DNA of 64,000 bases from an uncultured Paracoccaceae bacterium (GCA_947488605.1 CANKZJ010000002.1:496001-560000); one strand, 5' to 3'. Positions 36,334 to 45,738 are shown, counted from the first letter of the stretch. A program made the numbers and translations. Notes: a model not told the origin generated them from the sequence alone.

Positions 36334-37593
36334 ATGCGTCGAGTTGTTGTGACAGGGCTGGGGTTGGTCACCCCTCTGGCGGATGGTGTGGAAAATACGT
36401 GGGAGCGTATTTTGGCGGGCCAGTCCGGTGCGGGCAAGATTACTGGATTTGATCCGAGCCGTCTGACCACGCAATATGCCTGCGAAGTGCCTTTGGGTGA
36501 CGGATCTGACGGCACATTCAATGCAGACACTTATATGGAACCCAAAGAGCAGCGTAAGGTGGATACCTTTATTCTTTTCGGTATGGCTGCGGCACAGCAA
36601 GCGGTTGAGGATTCGGGGTGGATGCCTGAGGACCGTGAAGCACAAGAGCGCACCGGCGTCTTGATCGGGTCGGGCATTGGCGGTTTGAATTCCATAGCGA
36701 ATACCGCCGTGATGATGGCTGAAAAGGGCCCACGCCGGGTTTCGCCTTTCTTTGTACCGGGTGCCTTGATAAACCTAATTTCTGGTCAGGTTTCTATCAG
36801 ATACGGCTTTCGTGGTCCGAACCACTCGGTTGTGACGGCCTGTTCCACGGGTGCGCATGCGATTGGTGATGCCTCGCGTTTGATCATTCATGGGGATGCG
36901 GATGTGATGGTTGCAGGCGGAGCAGAGGCTGCGATTTGCGAGGTTGGTATGGCCGGCTTCAATGCCTGTAAGGCACTGAGCACAAAGCATAATGATGATC
37001 CATCTGTTGCCAGTCGCCCTTGGGATGCTGACCGCGATGGGTTTGTTATGGGCGAAGGCGCAGGTATTGTTGTGCTTGAAGAGTATGAACATGCCAAGGC
37101 GCGCGGCGCAAAAATATACGCTGAGATTTTGGGCTATGGGCTCAGCGGTGATGCCCATCATATTACAGCACCACCACCCGATCATGAAGGTGCTGAACGC
37201 GCGATGCGTGCAGCGTGTCGTAATGCGGGCATTGAGCCAAGCCGGATTGATTACGTGAACGCGCATGGCACGTCCACAATGGCCGATACAATCGAGCTGG
37301 GCGCTGTTGAGCGTATGGTTGGCGACGCAGCATCCAAACTGAAGATGTCATCGACGAAGTCTATGACTGGTCATCTGCTTGGTGCTGCTGGTGCGATTGA
37401 GGCGATCTTTTCGATCCTTGCAATCCGCGATCAAGTGGCACCGCCGACGATCAACCTTGACACTGTGGACTGTGAAACAGTTGTTGATCTTTGTGCCAAT
37501 GAAAAGCGGCCTACGAAGATTGATATCGCACTTTCGAACTCCTTCGGCTTTGGTGGTACGAACGCCAGTGTTGTGTTTGGGAAAGTAGACTAA
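36334..37593 (+). CDS. fabF: 3-oxoacyl-ACP synthase II
   Basis: Condensing enzyme that extends acyl-ACP chains, 419 residues. The Cys-His-His triad is complete: C170 (VTACSTGAH), H311 (NAHGTST) and H347 (SMTGHLLG). C-terminal SNSFGFGGTNASVVF is typical. Its stop overlaps the start of mltG by one base (TAATG). Confidence 0.97.
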   Translation: MRRVVVTGLGLVTPLADGVENTWERILAGQSGAGKITGFDPSRLTTQYACEVPLGDGSDGTFNADTYMEPKEQRKVDTFILFGMAAAQQAVEDSGWMPEDREAQERTGVLIGSGIGGLNSIANTAVMMAEKGPRRVSPFFVPGALINLISGQVSIRYGFRGPNHSVVTACSTGAHAIGDASRLIIHGDADVMVAGGAEAAICEVGMAGFNACKALSTKHNDDPSVASRPWDADRDGFVMGEGAGIVVLEEYEHAKARGAKIYAEILGYGLSGDAHHITAPPPDHEGAERAMRAACRNAGIEPSRIDYVNAHGTSTMADTIELGAVERMVGDAASKLKMSSTKSMTGHLLGAAGAIEAIFSILAIRDQVAPPTINLDTVDCETVVDLCANEKRPTKIDIALSNSFGFGGTNASVVFGKVD

Positions 37594-38750
37594 TGTGGCG
37601 CCATATCGCTGCGAATGCATTTACGTTTCTGATCGTTGGCTTGTTCTTGCTAGCCGGGTTGGTGGCGTGGGGGACCCGCGAATATAGCGCGGAGGGTCCT
37701 TTGGATGCAGCGATATGTCTTGAGGTTCCCAGTGGCGGGACCATGAAGCGCCTGAGTGCTGATCTGGTTGAGAAAGGCGCGATCTCGTCTGCGTTTATTT
37801 TTGAGGTGGGCGCGGATTACACGGATAAATCCGGGCAACTAAAGCTTGGCCGTTTCCGCGTACCTGAACAGGCCTCGATGCAAGAGATTGTGGATATCGT
37901 GACCCGCGGTGGTCGCAATACATGCGGCGCAGAGGTGATTTACCGCGTCGGGATTAACCGCACCATTGTCGATGTGCGCGAACTTGATCCGGCGACGAAC
38001 GCGTTTGTTGAATTGGTGAGCTTTCAGGCCGGAGAACTGGAAGTCCCTGAGACCTATGCTGAAGTGCGTGCCGATGGCAACGCGACGTACCGTGTCGTGA
38101 TTGCGGAAGGCACGACAAGTTGGCAGATTTTGAATGCGTTGGGACAGATCGATATTCTGCGGTCTGATGTGACTGATGTGCCCCCGGAGGGGTCTTTGGC
38201 GCCACGTGACTATGATATCCGCGAAGGGGATACCGTGTCGTCGGTCTTGAACCGTATGCGGGAGGAGCAGACGGCTATCCTGACGGAAGCTTGGGAGAAC
38301 CGCGTGGAAGGTTTGCCGCTGATATCGTCAGAAGAAGCTTTGATTTTGGCAAGTATCATCGAGAAGGAAACAAGTGTTCCAGATGAGCGGCGTCAGGTTT
38401 CGAGTGTTTTTGTGAACCGTTTGAACCGTGGCATGCGCCTGCAAACGGACCCGACCGTGATCTATGGCATCACGCGTGGCGAGGGTGTTTTGGGCCGTGG
38501 TTTACGCCAAAGCGAGCTGCGCGGCGCGACGCCTTGGAACACTTATGTCATACCCGGATTGCCGCCGACGCCGATTGCAAACCCGGGTAAGGCTGCGATT
38601 GAAGCGGCTCTCGATCCCGACACGACAGAGTATATTTTCTTTGTTGCGGATGGCACTGGCGGTCACGCATTTGCGACGAATTTGGATGATCACAACCGCA
38701 ATGTTGCGGCATGGCGTCAGATTGAAGCCGAGCGTGCGAACGACGGCTAA
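37593..38750 (+). CDS. mltG: Endolytic murein transglycosylase MltG
   Basis: Inner-membrane lytic transglycosylase that cuts nascent peptidoglycan and so limits glycan length. The 385-residue protein has one membrane anchor (about 11-27), a LysM-like region and the YceG catalytic domain with SIIEKETSVPDERRQVSSVF, where the glutamate of IEKE is the family's catalytic residue, and QTDPTVIYG near residue 290. The fabF-mltG order upstream of the gene transfer agent is common in Rhodobacterales. Confidence 0.96.
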   Translation: MWRHIAANAFTFLIVGLFLLAGLVAWGTREYSAEGPLDAAICLEVPSGGTMKRLSADLVEKGAISSAFIFEVGADYTDKSGQLKLGRFRVPEQASMQEIVDIVTRGGRNTCGAEVIYRVGINRTIVDVRELDPATNAFVELVSFQAGELEVPETYAEVRADGNATYRVVIAEGTTSWQILNALGQIDILRSDVTDVPPEGSLAPRDYDIREGDTVSSVLNRMREEQTAILTEAWENRVEGLPLISSEEALILASIIEKETSVPDERRQVSSVFVNRLNRGMRLQTDPTVIYGITRGEGVLGRGLRQSELRGATPWNTYVIPGLPPTPIANPGKAAIEAALDPDTTEYIFFVADGTGGHAFATNLDDHNRNVAAWRQIEAERANDG

Positions 38751-38808
38751 GTCGCTGTCTTGGCTAATGAAATACTAAGATCGCGTGCGCTCAATCTGGC
38801 TGATTTGG

Positions 38809-38876
38809 TTGACAGATTGGCGGTCAATACTGTAGTTTATGTGCTGCTAGACGACCGGGATCAGCGAACGTGATCC
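38809..38876 (+). promoter_or_regulatory. Candidate promoter and palindrome before the gene transfer agent cluster
   Basis: TTGACA at 38809-38814, an 18-base spacer and a weak TAGTTT at 38833-38838 could be a promoter. Twenty bases on lies a palindrome with 6-base arms, GGATCA and TGATCC, around GCGAACG (38858-38876), ending 46 bases before the first gene. A protein-binding role is inferred only from symmetry and place. Confidence 0.4.
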
Positions 38877-38922
38877 TTGTCGCTCGACCGTAACGGAAGT
38901 TTCCTTACAGGTCTTAAATATC

Positions 38923-39342
38923 ATGAATGAAGAAAATGCTGCGGGGCTTGAACCCCAGTTTTTGGCTGCCGAAAGGTTGGCTGAGGTTGATGCGCTGTCG
39001 CGAAGTCTGCGTCAGATGTTGGCGGATATGATCGCTGATCTCAAAGATGGCGGTCCGACAACCGTCGCGGAAACACTCAAAAAGCTAAACGAATTACAAG
39101 CGGCGCACTTGAAGGTGTTGGCTGCCGAGGACGCATTCCATGCAAAAACCGGACAAGACCCAGATGAAGATGCCACCGACTACGACGCCGTCAGATTTGA
39201 TGTCGGGTGCCGACTTGATCGCCTCCGCAAAAGCCTCTTGGCAGATGGACTTCCTTGCGATGCTGACACCAGAGCAACTTGCAACGCTGCCCTATCTGTT
39301 CGATTTTTGGGCGATGCCGCATCAGATCGCTCCGAAGGGTGA
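38923..39342 (+). CDS. Gene transfer agent g1, small terminase subunit
   Basis: First gene of the cluster, 139 residues, predicted to help the large terminase recognise DNA. It is largely helical with LRQMLADMIADLKDGGPTTVAETLKKL and a conserved-looking VRFDVGCRLDRLRKSLLADG; the C-terminal 67 residues are encoded in a region that also codes for the start of the large terminase in another frame. Identification rests on position and the helical pattern of RcGTA g1 rather than on a strong motif. Confidence 0.8.
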   Translation: MNEENAAGLEPQFLAAERLAEVDALSRSLRQMLADMIADLKDGGPTTVAETLKKLNELQAAHLKVLAAEDAFHAKTGQDPDEDATDYDAVRFDVGCRLDRLRKSLLADGLPCDADTRATCNAALSVRFLGDAASDRSEG

Positions 39343-40540
39343 CTGGCGCACTTGGGTAATCCTAGGTGGGCGCGGTGCGGGGAAAACCCGCGCTGGTGCC
39401 GAATGGGTGCGCCGCATGGTTGAAGGCGCGCGGCCTCATACGCCAGGGACGGCCAGGCGTGTCGCACTGGTTGGTGAAACGATGGATCAGGCCCGAGAGG
39501 TCATGGTGTTCGGCGACAGCGGTATTTTGTCTGTCTGTCCGCCTGATCGCCGCCCTGAGTGGATTGCGGGCCGTCGGTTGTTGCTTTGGCCCAATGGTGC
39601 CGAGGCGCAATTGTTTTCTGCCCATGACCCAGAGAGCCTGCGTGGTCCGCAGTTTGATGCCATTTGGGCCGACGAGCTAGCGAAGTGGCGCAGAGGTGAC
39701 GAGGCTTGGGATATGTTGCAGTTTGGATTGCGTTTGGGCGAAAGCCCGCGGGCCTGCGTCACAACAACGCCGCGCAAGTCACAGATGCTGAGTGATTTGT
39801 TGGCGCGCGAGACGACTGTTGTCACACATGCGCCGACACAGGCGAACCGCGCGAATTTGGCGGATAGTTTTCTCAAAGAAATTGAGGGGCGTTATGGCGG
39901 CACGTCGCTGGGTCGTCAGGAGATGGAAGGCGTGATGTTGACGGAAGTGGAGGGCGCGTTGTGGTCTTCTGCTGATTTGGCAGCCTGTCAGGTGGACGCA
40001 CTGCCTGCGTTGGATCGCATCGTTGTGGCTATTGATCCGCCGGGAACGTCGCATGCAGGATCTGACCAGTGCGGGATTGTTGTAGCGGGGGTTCGTATGC
40101 GGGGATCGCCGCATGAGTGGTGCGCGGTTGTGCTGGAAGATGCAAGCATGTCGGCGGCACGCCCCATTGCCTGGGCTGAGGCCGCGATTGCGGCGATGCG
40201 CAGGCACGACGGCGACCGTCTGGTGGCTGAGGTTAACCAGGGTGGCGACATGGTGGAGGCCGTGTTGCGCGGCGTTGATGGCATGGTGCCTTATCGGTCG
40301 GTACATGCCACCAAAGGCAAGGTTGCGCGGGCTGAACCAATTGCAGCGTTATATGAGCAAGGTCGCGTGTCTCATGTACGCGGATTGTCTGACCTTGAGG
40401 ATCAGATGGCGCAGATGACCAGCCGTGGGTTTGAGGGCAAAGGATCGCCTGACCGGGTCGATGCGTTGGTTTGGGCTTTGTATGACTTGATGATCGAGCC
40501 TGCCGCAAAATGGCGAAACCCCAGTATTCGCGGGCTTTGA
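39140..40540 (+). CDS. Gene transfer agent g2, large terminase
   Basis: Packaging ATPase and nuclease, 466 residues. Walker A is GGRGAGKTRAGAEWVRR near residue 75; the Walker B-type FDAIWADELAKWR follows near residue 170; the nuclease half has VVAIDPPGTSHAG and, at the end, SPDRVDALVWALYDLM. ATG at 39140 follows GAGGA by eight bases, which makes a 203-base overlap with g1; ATG at 39200 would shorten it but has no ribosome site. Confidence 0.95.
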   Translation: MQKPDKTQMKMPPTTTPSDLMSGADLIASAKASWQMDFLAMLTPEQLATLPYLFDFWAMPHQIAPKGDWRTWVILGGRGAGKTRAGAEWVRRMVEGARPHTPGTARRVALVGETMDQAREVMVFGDSGILSVCPPDRRPEWIAGRRLLLWPNGAEAQLFSAHDPESLRGPQFDAIWADELAKWRRGDEAWDMLQFGLRLGESPRACVTTTPRKSQMLSDLLARETTVVTHAPTQANRANLADSFLKEIEGRYGGTSLGRQEMEGVMLTEVEGALWSSADLAACQVDALPALDRIVVAIDPPGTSHAGSDQCGIVVAGVRMRGSPHEWCAVVLEDASMSAARPIAWAEAAIAAMRRHDGDRLVAEVNQGGDMVEAVLRGVDGMVPYRSVHATKGKVARAEPIAALYEQGRVSHVRGLSDLEDQMAQMTSRGFEGKGSPDRVDALVWALYDLMIEPAAKWRNPSIRGL

Positions 40541-40652
40541 CAGTGTTGCAGGCTATGCCGTGCGGTGCTGTCTCAATTCCCTAATCCCCATCAGGCAAAT
40601 TGTTTTTCGTGAACTGCAGATGGTCACTACCGACCGGCGCTAGGAGCTTTGA

Positions 40653-41834
40653 ATGTTTGAGTTTTTAAACCGTACCAAGCCAAATCCGGCAACTGTTGAG
40701 GCGAAAGCCTCGGCGACGGGTCGCGTGATGGCGATGTCTAGTGCCGGTCGTGTCGCTTGGTCGCCGCGCGATGTTGTTTCGTTGACGAAGACTGGTTTTT
40801 CCAGCAACCCGATTGGGTTTCGTGCGGTGAAGTTGATTGCCGAGGCGGCGGCGGCATTGCCAGTGGTCGTGCAGGATGATGCCCGCCGTTATGAGACGCA
40901 TCCGGTACAGGCGCTGTTGGCACGTCCCAATGCAGGGCAGGGCCGTGCGGAGCTGCTGGAGGCTTTGTTTGGGCAGGTGCTATTGACAGGTAACGGGTAT
41001 CTTGAGGCTGTGGCCGATGATGCGTTGCCTGTTGAGATGCATGTTCTGCGCTCGGATCGGATGTCAGTGGTGCCCGGTGCCGATGGGTGGCCGGTGGGGT
41101 ACGAGTATCTTGTAAATGGGCGCAAGCATCGCTTTGCTGTGGCTGAAGGGTTGAGCCCGATTTGTCATATCAAAAGCTTTCATCCCCAAGATGACCATTA
41201 TGGGTTTTCGGCGCTTCAGGCGGCGGCTTCAGCTATTGATGTGCACAATGCCGCGTCGCGGTGGTCCAAGGCGCTGTTGGACAATGCGGCACGTCCATCT
41301 GGTGCGATTGTGTATCGCGGGGCAGATGGGCAGTCTTCGCTGAGCAATGATCAATATTCGCGATTGCTGGATGAGATGGAGACGCAACATCAGGGCGCCA
41401 AGAATGCGGGCCGTCCGATGTTGTTGGAAGGCGGATTGGATTGGAAGCCGATGGGGTTTTCACCATCCGACATGGAGTTCCAGAAAACCAAAGAGGCCGC
41501 CGCGCGCGAAATTGCGATTGCTTTTGGAGTGCCCCCGATGCTGTTGGGCATTCCGGGTGATGCGACCTATGCGAATTATCAAGAAGCGAACCGCGCGTTT
41601 TACCGTTTGACGGTTTTGCCGCTAGCGACGCGTGTGATGAGTGCGATTGCGGCTTGGTTGTCGGATTATGCAGGTGAAGATGTGATGTTGCGCCCTGATC
41701 TGGATCAGATTTCCGCGCTGTCGGCTGAACGTGATGCCCAGTGGAAGCGGGTAAGTGAAGCTGCGTTCTTAACGGATGCCGAAAAGCGCAGCTTGTTGGG
41801 TTTGCCAGCGTTGGAGGTTGGTGATGGATCCTAA
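40653..41834 (+). CDS. Gene transfer agent g3, portal protein
   Basis: HK97-family portal, 393 residues, forming the ring through which DNA enters and leaves the head. Landmarks are NPIGFRAVKLIAEAAAALP near residue 52, GQVLLTGNGYLEA near 110, and AFGVPPMLLGIPGDATYANY near 295, which is the standard portal block. TAGGAGC precedes ATG. The 112-base gap before it is the longest in the front half of the cluster apart from that before g6. Confidence 0.95.
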   Translation: MFEFLNRTKPNPATVEAKASATGRVMAMSSAGRVAWSPRDVVSLTKTGFSSNPIGFRAVKLIAEAAAALPVVVQDDARRYETHPVQALLARPNAGQGRAELLEALFGQVLLTGNGYLEAVADDALPVEMHVLRSDRMSVVPGADGWPVGYEYLVNGRKHRFAVAEGLSPICHIKSFHPQDDHYGFSALQAAASAIDVHNAASRWSKALLDNAARPSGAIVYRGADGQSSLSNDQYSRLLDEMETQHQGAKNAGRPMLLEGGLDWKPMGFSPSDMEFQKTKEAAAREIAIAFGVPPMLLGIPGDATYANYQEANRAFYRLTVLPLATRVMSAIAAWLSDYAGEDVMLRPDLDQISALSAERDAQWKRVSEAAFLTDAEKRSLLGLPALEVGDGS

Positions 41835-42036
41835 GATTGTCCAAATGGAGGGCAAACTGCGCCGTGACGCGCCCCCGCCCGTAACTGATTTCTGGTTTGC
41901 GCAAGTTGATGTCCGGTTAGGCCGGATTGAATTGATGGTCACCCGGTTGGAATGGCAGATTTGGCTGATTGTGTGTGGCTGCGCCGGATTATTGGTTTTT
42001 GAAATTGTTAAAGCGCTAAGTGGAGCCCCAGTATGA
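41824..42036 (+). CDS. Gene transfer agent g3.5
   Basis: Small protein of 70 residues with a polar N-terminus and one membrane segment (about 42-63, IWLIVCGCAGLLVFEIVKAL). RcGTA has a short gene at the same place; its role is not established. It starts 11 bases before the end of the portal gene and its stop overlaps the protease start (ATGA). Confidence 0.8.
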   Translation: MDPKIVQMEGKLRRDAPPPVTDFWFAQVDVRLGRIELMVTRLEWQIWLIVCGCAGLLVFEIVKALSGAPV

Positions 42037-42563
42037 ATTTAGAACATAAGTTTTGTGCGCTTGGCACTGAGGTCACAGTCACAGATGGCACGGTTATCAG
42101 CGGCTATGCGTCCTTGTTTGGCAAACCCGATCAGGGTGGTGACACGGTTGAGAAGGGCGCTTATGGCGCGTCACTTGCCAAGGGGCGTGGCGTGAAGATG
42201 TTGTGGCAGCATGACCCGGCCCAACCGATTGGTGTGTGGGACGAGGTCCGCGAGGATGCCACCGGCCTATGGGTCAAAGGGCGTTTGCTGACCGATGTTG
42301 CAAAGGGTCGCGAGGCGGCGTCGCTGATTGCAGCAAAAGCGATTGATGGGTTGTCCATTGGCTACCGCACCGTAAAGGCCCGCAAGGATGACAAGGGCGG
42401 ACGCCTGTTGTCTGAACTGGAGCTTTGGGAGGTGTCTTTGGTCACATTCCCTATGCTACCCGATGCACGTGTGGGGGCGAAGGGAGATGATCCTGCTGCC
42501 ACTGCAATGCGCGAGATGGCAGCCGCCTTTGAGGGCGCGCGCCAAATGATGGCACGGGACTAA
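42033..42563 (+). CDS. Gene transfer agent g4, prohead protease
   Basis: HK97-type (U35) maturation protease of 176 residues, which cleaves the capsid during head assembly. Recognisable are SGYASLFGKPDQGGDTVEKGAY, MLWQHDPAQPIGVWDEV with the catalytic-region histidine, and DGLSIGYRTVKARKD, followed by LWEVSLVTFPMLPDA. All are typical of the family. It starts inside the g3.5 stop codon. Confidence 0.95.
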   Translation: MNLEHKFCALGTEVTVTDGTVISGYASLFGKPDQGGDTVEKGAYGASLAKGRGVKMLWQHDPAQPIGVWDEVREDATGLWVKGRLLTDVAKGREAASLIAAKAIDGLSIGYRTVKARKDDKGGRLLSELELWEVSLVTFPMLPDARVGAKGDDPAATAMREMAAAFEGARQMMARD

Positions 42564-42597
42564 ACCCGCCCAAGCAACAGATCAAAAGGACTGATTG

Positions 42598-43779
42598 ATG
42601 ACAAAACCTGAGAGCAATGCTCGGGCCGGGGAAGATGTGTCTCCCGCCCAGTCTCTGAATGCGGCGATTGCCGGTTTCATGAGCGATTTCAAAGACTTTT
42701 CCCACGGCATTGATGCCAAAATTCAAAAACAGGATGACCGGATGAACAAGCTGGACCGAAAGACAATGATGACTTCACGCACGGCACTTGCCCATGCAGC
42801 ATCCGAGGATGCACCGCACCAAAAGGCATTTGCGGCTTATCTGCGCTCTGGCGATGATGACGCGCTGCGCGGCCTTGAGGTGGAAGGCAAGGCGATGGGC
42901 ACAGCGGTGGCTGCTGATGGTGGTTATCTGGTTGATCCGCAGACGGCGGATACTATCCAGAACACGCTGTCTTCGACTTCTTCCATTCGGTCGATTGCCA
43001 GCGTCGTGAATGTGGATGCGACATCGTATGACGTGCTTGTTGATCATTCAGAAATGGGTGCCGGTTGGGCGACTGAGGCGACTGCCGTTGCTGAGACAGA
43101 TACGCCGAAGATCGAGCGTATTTCCATTCCACTGCATGAGCTGTCAGCCCTACCAAAAGCATCGCAGCGGTTGTTGGATGACAGCGCGTTTGACATTGAA
43201 GGCTGGTTGGCTGGTCGGATTGCGGACAAGTTCGCCCGCTCTGAAGCGATGGCGTTCATCAGCGGCGACGGCGTGGACAAGCCCACAGGTATGCTGACTT
43301 ATCCGAACGTCGATAACATTTTATGGACTTGGGGTAATCTTGGCTACGTGCCGACGGAAACGGCCGGTGGCATCACCCGCGCTGATCCAATCATTGATTT
43401 GGTTTATTCGCTGGGTGCGGAATACCGCGCGAATGCGACATTTGTGATGAACTCTAAAACGGCTGGTCATGTGCGTAAGTTGAAAGACAACGATGGCCGC
43501 TTTGTTTGGGTTGACGGCATTGCAATGGGTGAGCCCGCCCGTTTGATGGGTTACCGCGTGCTGGTTGCCGAGGATATGCCGGATATTGCTGATGGTTCGA
43601 TGTCGATTGCCTTTGGTGATTTCAATGCAGGCTACACCGTGGCTGAACGCCCTGACCTGCGTGTTTTGCGTGATCCGTTCTCTGCCAAGCCCCACGTCTT
43701 GTTCTACGCAACCAAGCGTGTTGGCGGTGCTGTCAGCGATTTTGCGGCGATCAAACTTTTGAAATTCGCGGCCAGCTAA
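42598..43779 (+). CDS. Gene transfer agent g5, major capsid protein
   Basis: HK97-fold capsid protein of 393 residues. An N-terminal helical delta region of roughly 100 residues, expected to be removed by g4, is followed by VAADGGYLVDPQTADTI, the ASVVNVDATSYDVLVDH strand region and, at the end, DPFSAKPHVLFYATKRVGG. ATG at 42598 follows AAAGGAC; an adjacent TTG is not used. Confidence 0.96.
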   Translation: MTKPESNARAGEDVSPAQSLNAAIAGFMSDFKDFSHGIDAKIQKQDDRMNKLDRKTMMTSRTALAHAASEDAPHQKAFAAYLRSGDDDALRGLEVEGKAMGTAVAADGGYLVDPQTADTIQNTLSSTSSIRSIASVVNVDATSYDVLVDHSEMGAGWATEATAVAETDTPKIERISIPLHELSALPKASQRLLDDSAFDIEGWLAGRIADKFARSEAMAFISGDGVDKPTGMLTYPNVDNILWTWGNLGYVPTETAGGITRADPIIDLVYSLGAEYRANATFVMNSKTAGHVRKLKDNDGRFVWVDGIAMGEPARLMGYRVLVAEDMPDIADGSMSIAFGDFNAGYTVAERPDLRVLRDPFSAKPHVLFYATKRVGGAVSDFAAIKLLKFAAS

Positions 43780-43948
43780 CGCTGAGCTGCGAACCGGGTG
43801 CGGCGCGTTATGCGCTGCACCTATCCCGGGCGCACAACAAGGCAATCCTCGCATTGTCTAGCAGTTTCCTTCCGTCCGAGCGATGCGGGGGGTGCGTGCG
43901 TCCGGGTTCTTTTGCGCCTCGTGCCACATGAGTTTTCGGAGTAATTCC

Positions 43949-44548
43949 ATGATGTTAGTCGAAGAGACCACTGTGCCCGCATCGGCGCTTCCGGTCGTTG
44001 AATTTAAAGACCATTTGCGCCTGGGATCAGGGTTTTCCGACGATGGAGTTCAAGATGTAGTGCTGGAAAGCTATCTGCGTGCGGCCCTTGCAGCGGTTGA
44101 AGCCCGCACTGGCAAGATATTGATCGAGCGCGACTTTAGCTGGACCTTGACCGCGTGGCGTGACGGTCGTCGCCAGCCGCTGCCTGTGGCCCCGGTCAAT
44201 GCTATTAGCAACGTGACGCTGGTGGATATTCAGGGCCAAGAGACGGTTGTGGATGCAGCTAGCTGGTATCTAGAGCCTGATATGCAGCGCCCCAGTCTAC
44301 AGGCCGCAGGGACGTGTTTGCCCGGGCTTTCTGCAGGTGGGTCTGTACGGATTGGGATGCTGGCGGGTTTTGGTCCGGAGTGGACTGACTTGCCTGCTGA
44401 TCTTGCCCAAGCTGTGATGTTGTTGGGCGCCCATTTTTATGAGTATCGCCATGACGCGTCGCGCAGTACGCCTGCGATGCCGATTGGAGTGCTTGCGTTG
44501 ATTGAACGCTACCGCACTGTTCGTTTGTTCATGGGTGGCCGGGTATGA
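43949..44548 (+). CDS. Gene transfer agent g6, head-tail connector
   Basis: Adaptor of the HK97 gp6 type, 199 residues, joining portal and tail. Landmarks are VVEFKDHLRLG, the helix SYLRAALAAVEARTGKILI, then DFSWTLTAW and, in the C-terminal part, LPADLAQAVMLLGAHFYEYR. ATG at 43949 follows CGGAG; the open frame extends to 43883 without support. It overlaps g7 by four bases. Confidence 0.9.
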   Translation: MMLVEETTVPASALPVVEFKDHLRLGSGFSDDGVQDVVLESYLRAALAAVEARTGKILIERDFSWTLTAWRDGRRQPLPVAPVNAISNVTLVDIQGQETVVDAASWYLEPDMQRPSLQAAGTCLPGLSAGGSVRIGMLAGFGPEWTDLPADLAQAVMLLGAHFYEYRHDASRSTPAMPIGVLALIERYRTVRLFMGGRV

Positions 44549-44883
44549 CTGCGCCGCAGCTGAACCGGTCATTGGTGCTGGAGGCGCCAGTGAAGTTGGC
44601 CGATGGCGCGGGTGGTTATACCCGCGATTGGGAAGCGCTGGGTGTGTTGTGGGCTGAGGTGAAGGCCGGGTCTGGCCGTGAGAAAGCCGAGAGTGCGGCG
44701 ACCCTGTCGCGCGTGCCTTACCGTATCACTGTGCGCGCTGCCCCTTATGGAGCGCCGTCGCGCCCGGTTGCGGGACAACGCTTTCGCGATGGGCGCCGCA
44801 TTTTCGAGATATATGCGGTGGCTGAGAAGGATGTGCAGGCGGCGTATCTGACATGTCACGCGCAAGAGGAGGTGGCCCCATGA
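44545..44883 (+). CDS. Gene transfer agent g7, head closure protein
   Basis: Head-tail joining protein of 112 residues, beta-rich: LVLEAPVKLADGAGGYTRDW, LWAEVKAG, then RVPYRITVRAAPYGAPSRP and FEIYAVAEKD. This matches the head-tail adaptor family. Overlaps both neighbours by four bases. Confidence 0.9.
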   Translation: MTAPQLNRSLVLEAPVKLADGAGGYTRDWEALGVLWAEVKAGSGREKAESAATLSRVPYRITVRAAPYGAPSRPVAGQRFRDGRRIFEIYAVAEKDVQAAYLTCHAQEEVAP

Positions 44884-45293
44884 GTTATGGTGTTGCGGCG
44901 GCTCTGCAACGTGCGGTTTTTGCGCAGTTAAGTGCTGATACGGCTTTGGCGGCGTTGGTGGGCACGGATATCTACGATGCTTTGCCGACGGGTGCCTTGC
45001 CGCCACTTTATGTGGTGCTGGGGGCCGAGGATGTGCGCGATGCGTCCGACAAGACGGGGGGTGGTGCGTGGCATCAGTTCACCGTGTCCGTTGTGACCCA
45101 AAGTGCGGGCTTTGCTACGGCGAAAGCTGCGGCTTCTGCGGTAAGTGATGCGTTGGTTGATGCGCCCCTAATGTTGAACCGAGGCCGTCTGGTTTCGCTG
45201 AATTTCTACAAGGCGAAAGCCGCACGTGTTGGCACAGGTGCCGTTCGCCAGATCAACCTGATTTTTCGTGCCCGCGTGGCTGATGACACATAA
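44880..45293 (+). CDS. Gene transfer agent g8, tail terminator (DUF3168)
   Basis: Protein of 137 residues of the DUF3168 family, which caps the tail tube. It begins SYGVAAALQRAVFAQLSAD and contains IYDALPTGALPPLYVVLG and HQFTVSVVTQSAGF, both family blocks, then LNRGRLVSLNFYKAK. ATG at 44880 overlaps the g7 stop. Confidence 0.92.
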   Translation: MSYGVAAALQRAVFAQLSADTALAALVGTDIYDALPTGALPPLYVVLGAEDVRDASDKTGGGAWHQFTVSVVTQSAGFATAKAAASAVSDALVDAPLMLNRGRLVSLNFYKAKAARVGTGAVRQINLIFRARVADDT

Positions 45294-45321
45294 CCAAATT
45301 TGCATGTGAGGAGTACGCCAG

Positions 45322-45738
45322 ATGGCTGCACAAAATGGTAAGGACCTGTTGGTCAAAATCGATATGACCGGTGGTGGGATGTTTGAAACAGCCGCAGGGC
45401 TGCGCGCTACGAATATTAGTCTGAATGCCGAGACCGTTGATGTCACCAGTCTTGAGAGTACGGGCGGCTGGCGCGAGCTTTTGGGAGGCGCTGGTGTAAA
45501 GACGGCGTCTATTTCAGGATCTGGCGTTTTTAAGGATGCAGCCACGGACGAGCGCGCGCGCCAGATTTTCTTTGACGGCGAGATCCCGGAATTTCAGGTG
45601 ATCATCCCTGACTTTGGCACCATTGAAGGTCCGTTTCAGATCACGTCGATTGCGTATTCGGGGTCTCATAATGGTGAGGCGAGTTATGAGTTGTCATTGG
45701 CATCGGCTGGCGCGTTGACGTTCACGGCGCTGATCTGA
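45322..45738 (+). CDS. Gene transfer agent g9, major tail protein
   Basis: Tail-tube protein of 138 residues. It begins MAAQNGKDLLVKID and contains RATNISLNAETVDVTSLESTG split over two strands, then VKTASISGSGVFKD and QVIIPDFGTIEGPFQITSI, the usual pattern of TP901-1-type tail proteins. It ends one base into g10 (TGATG). Confidence 0.93.
   Translation: MAAQNGKDLLVKIDMTGGGMFETAAGLRATNISLNAETVDVTSLESTGGWRELLGGAGVKTASISGSGVFKDAATDERARQIFFDGEIPEFQVIIPDFGTIEGPFQITSIAYSGSHNGEASYELSLASAGALTFTALI

Noticed and set aside
41233..41904. Minus-strand frames within the gene transfer agent cluster (also 49718-50437)
   Set aside because: Antisense to portal and tail-tip genes; no sign of real coding.
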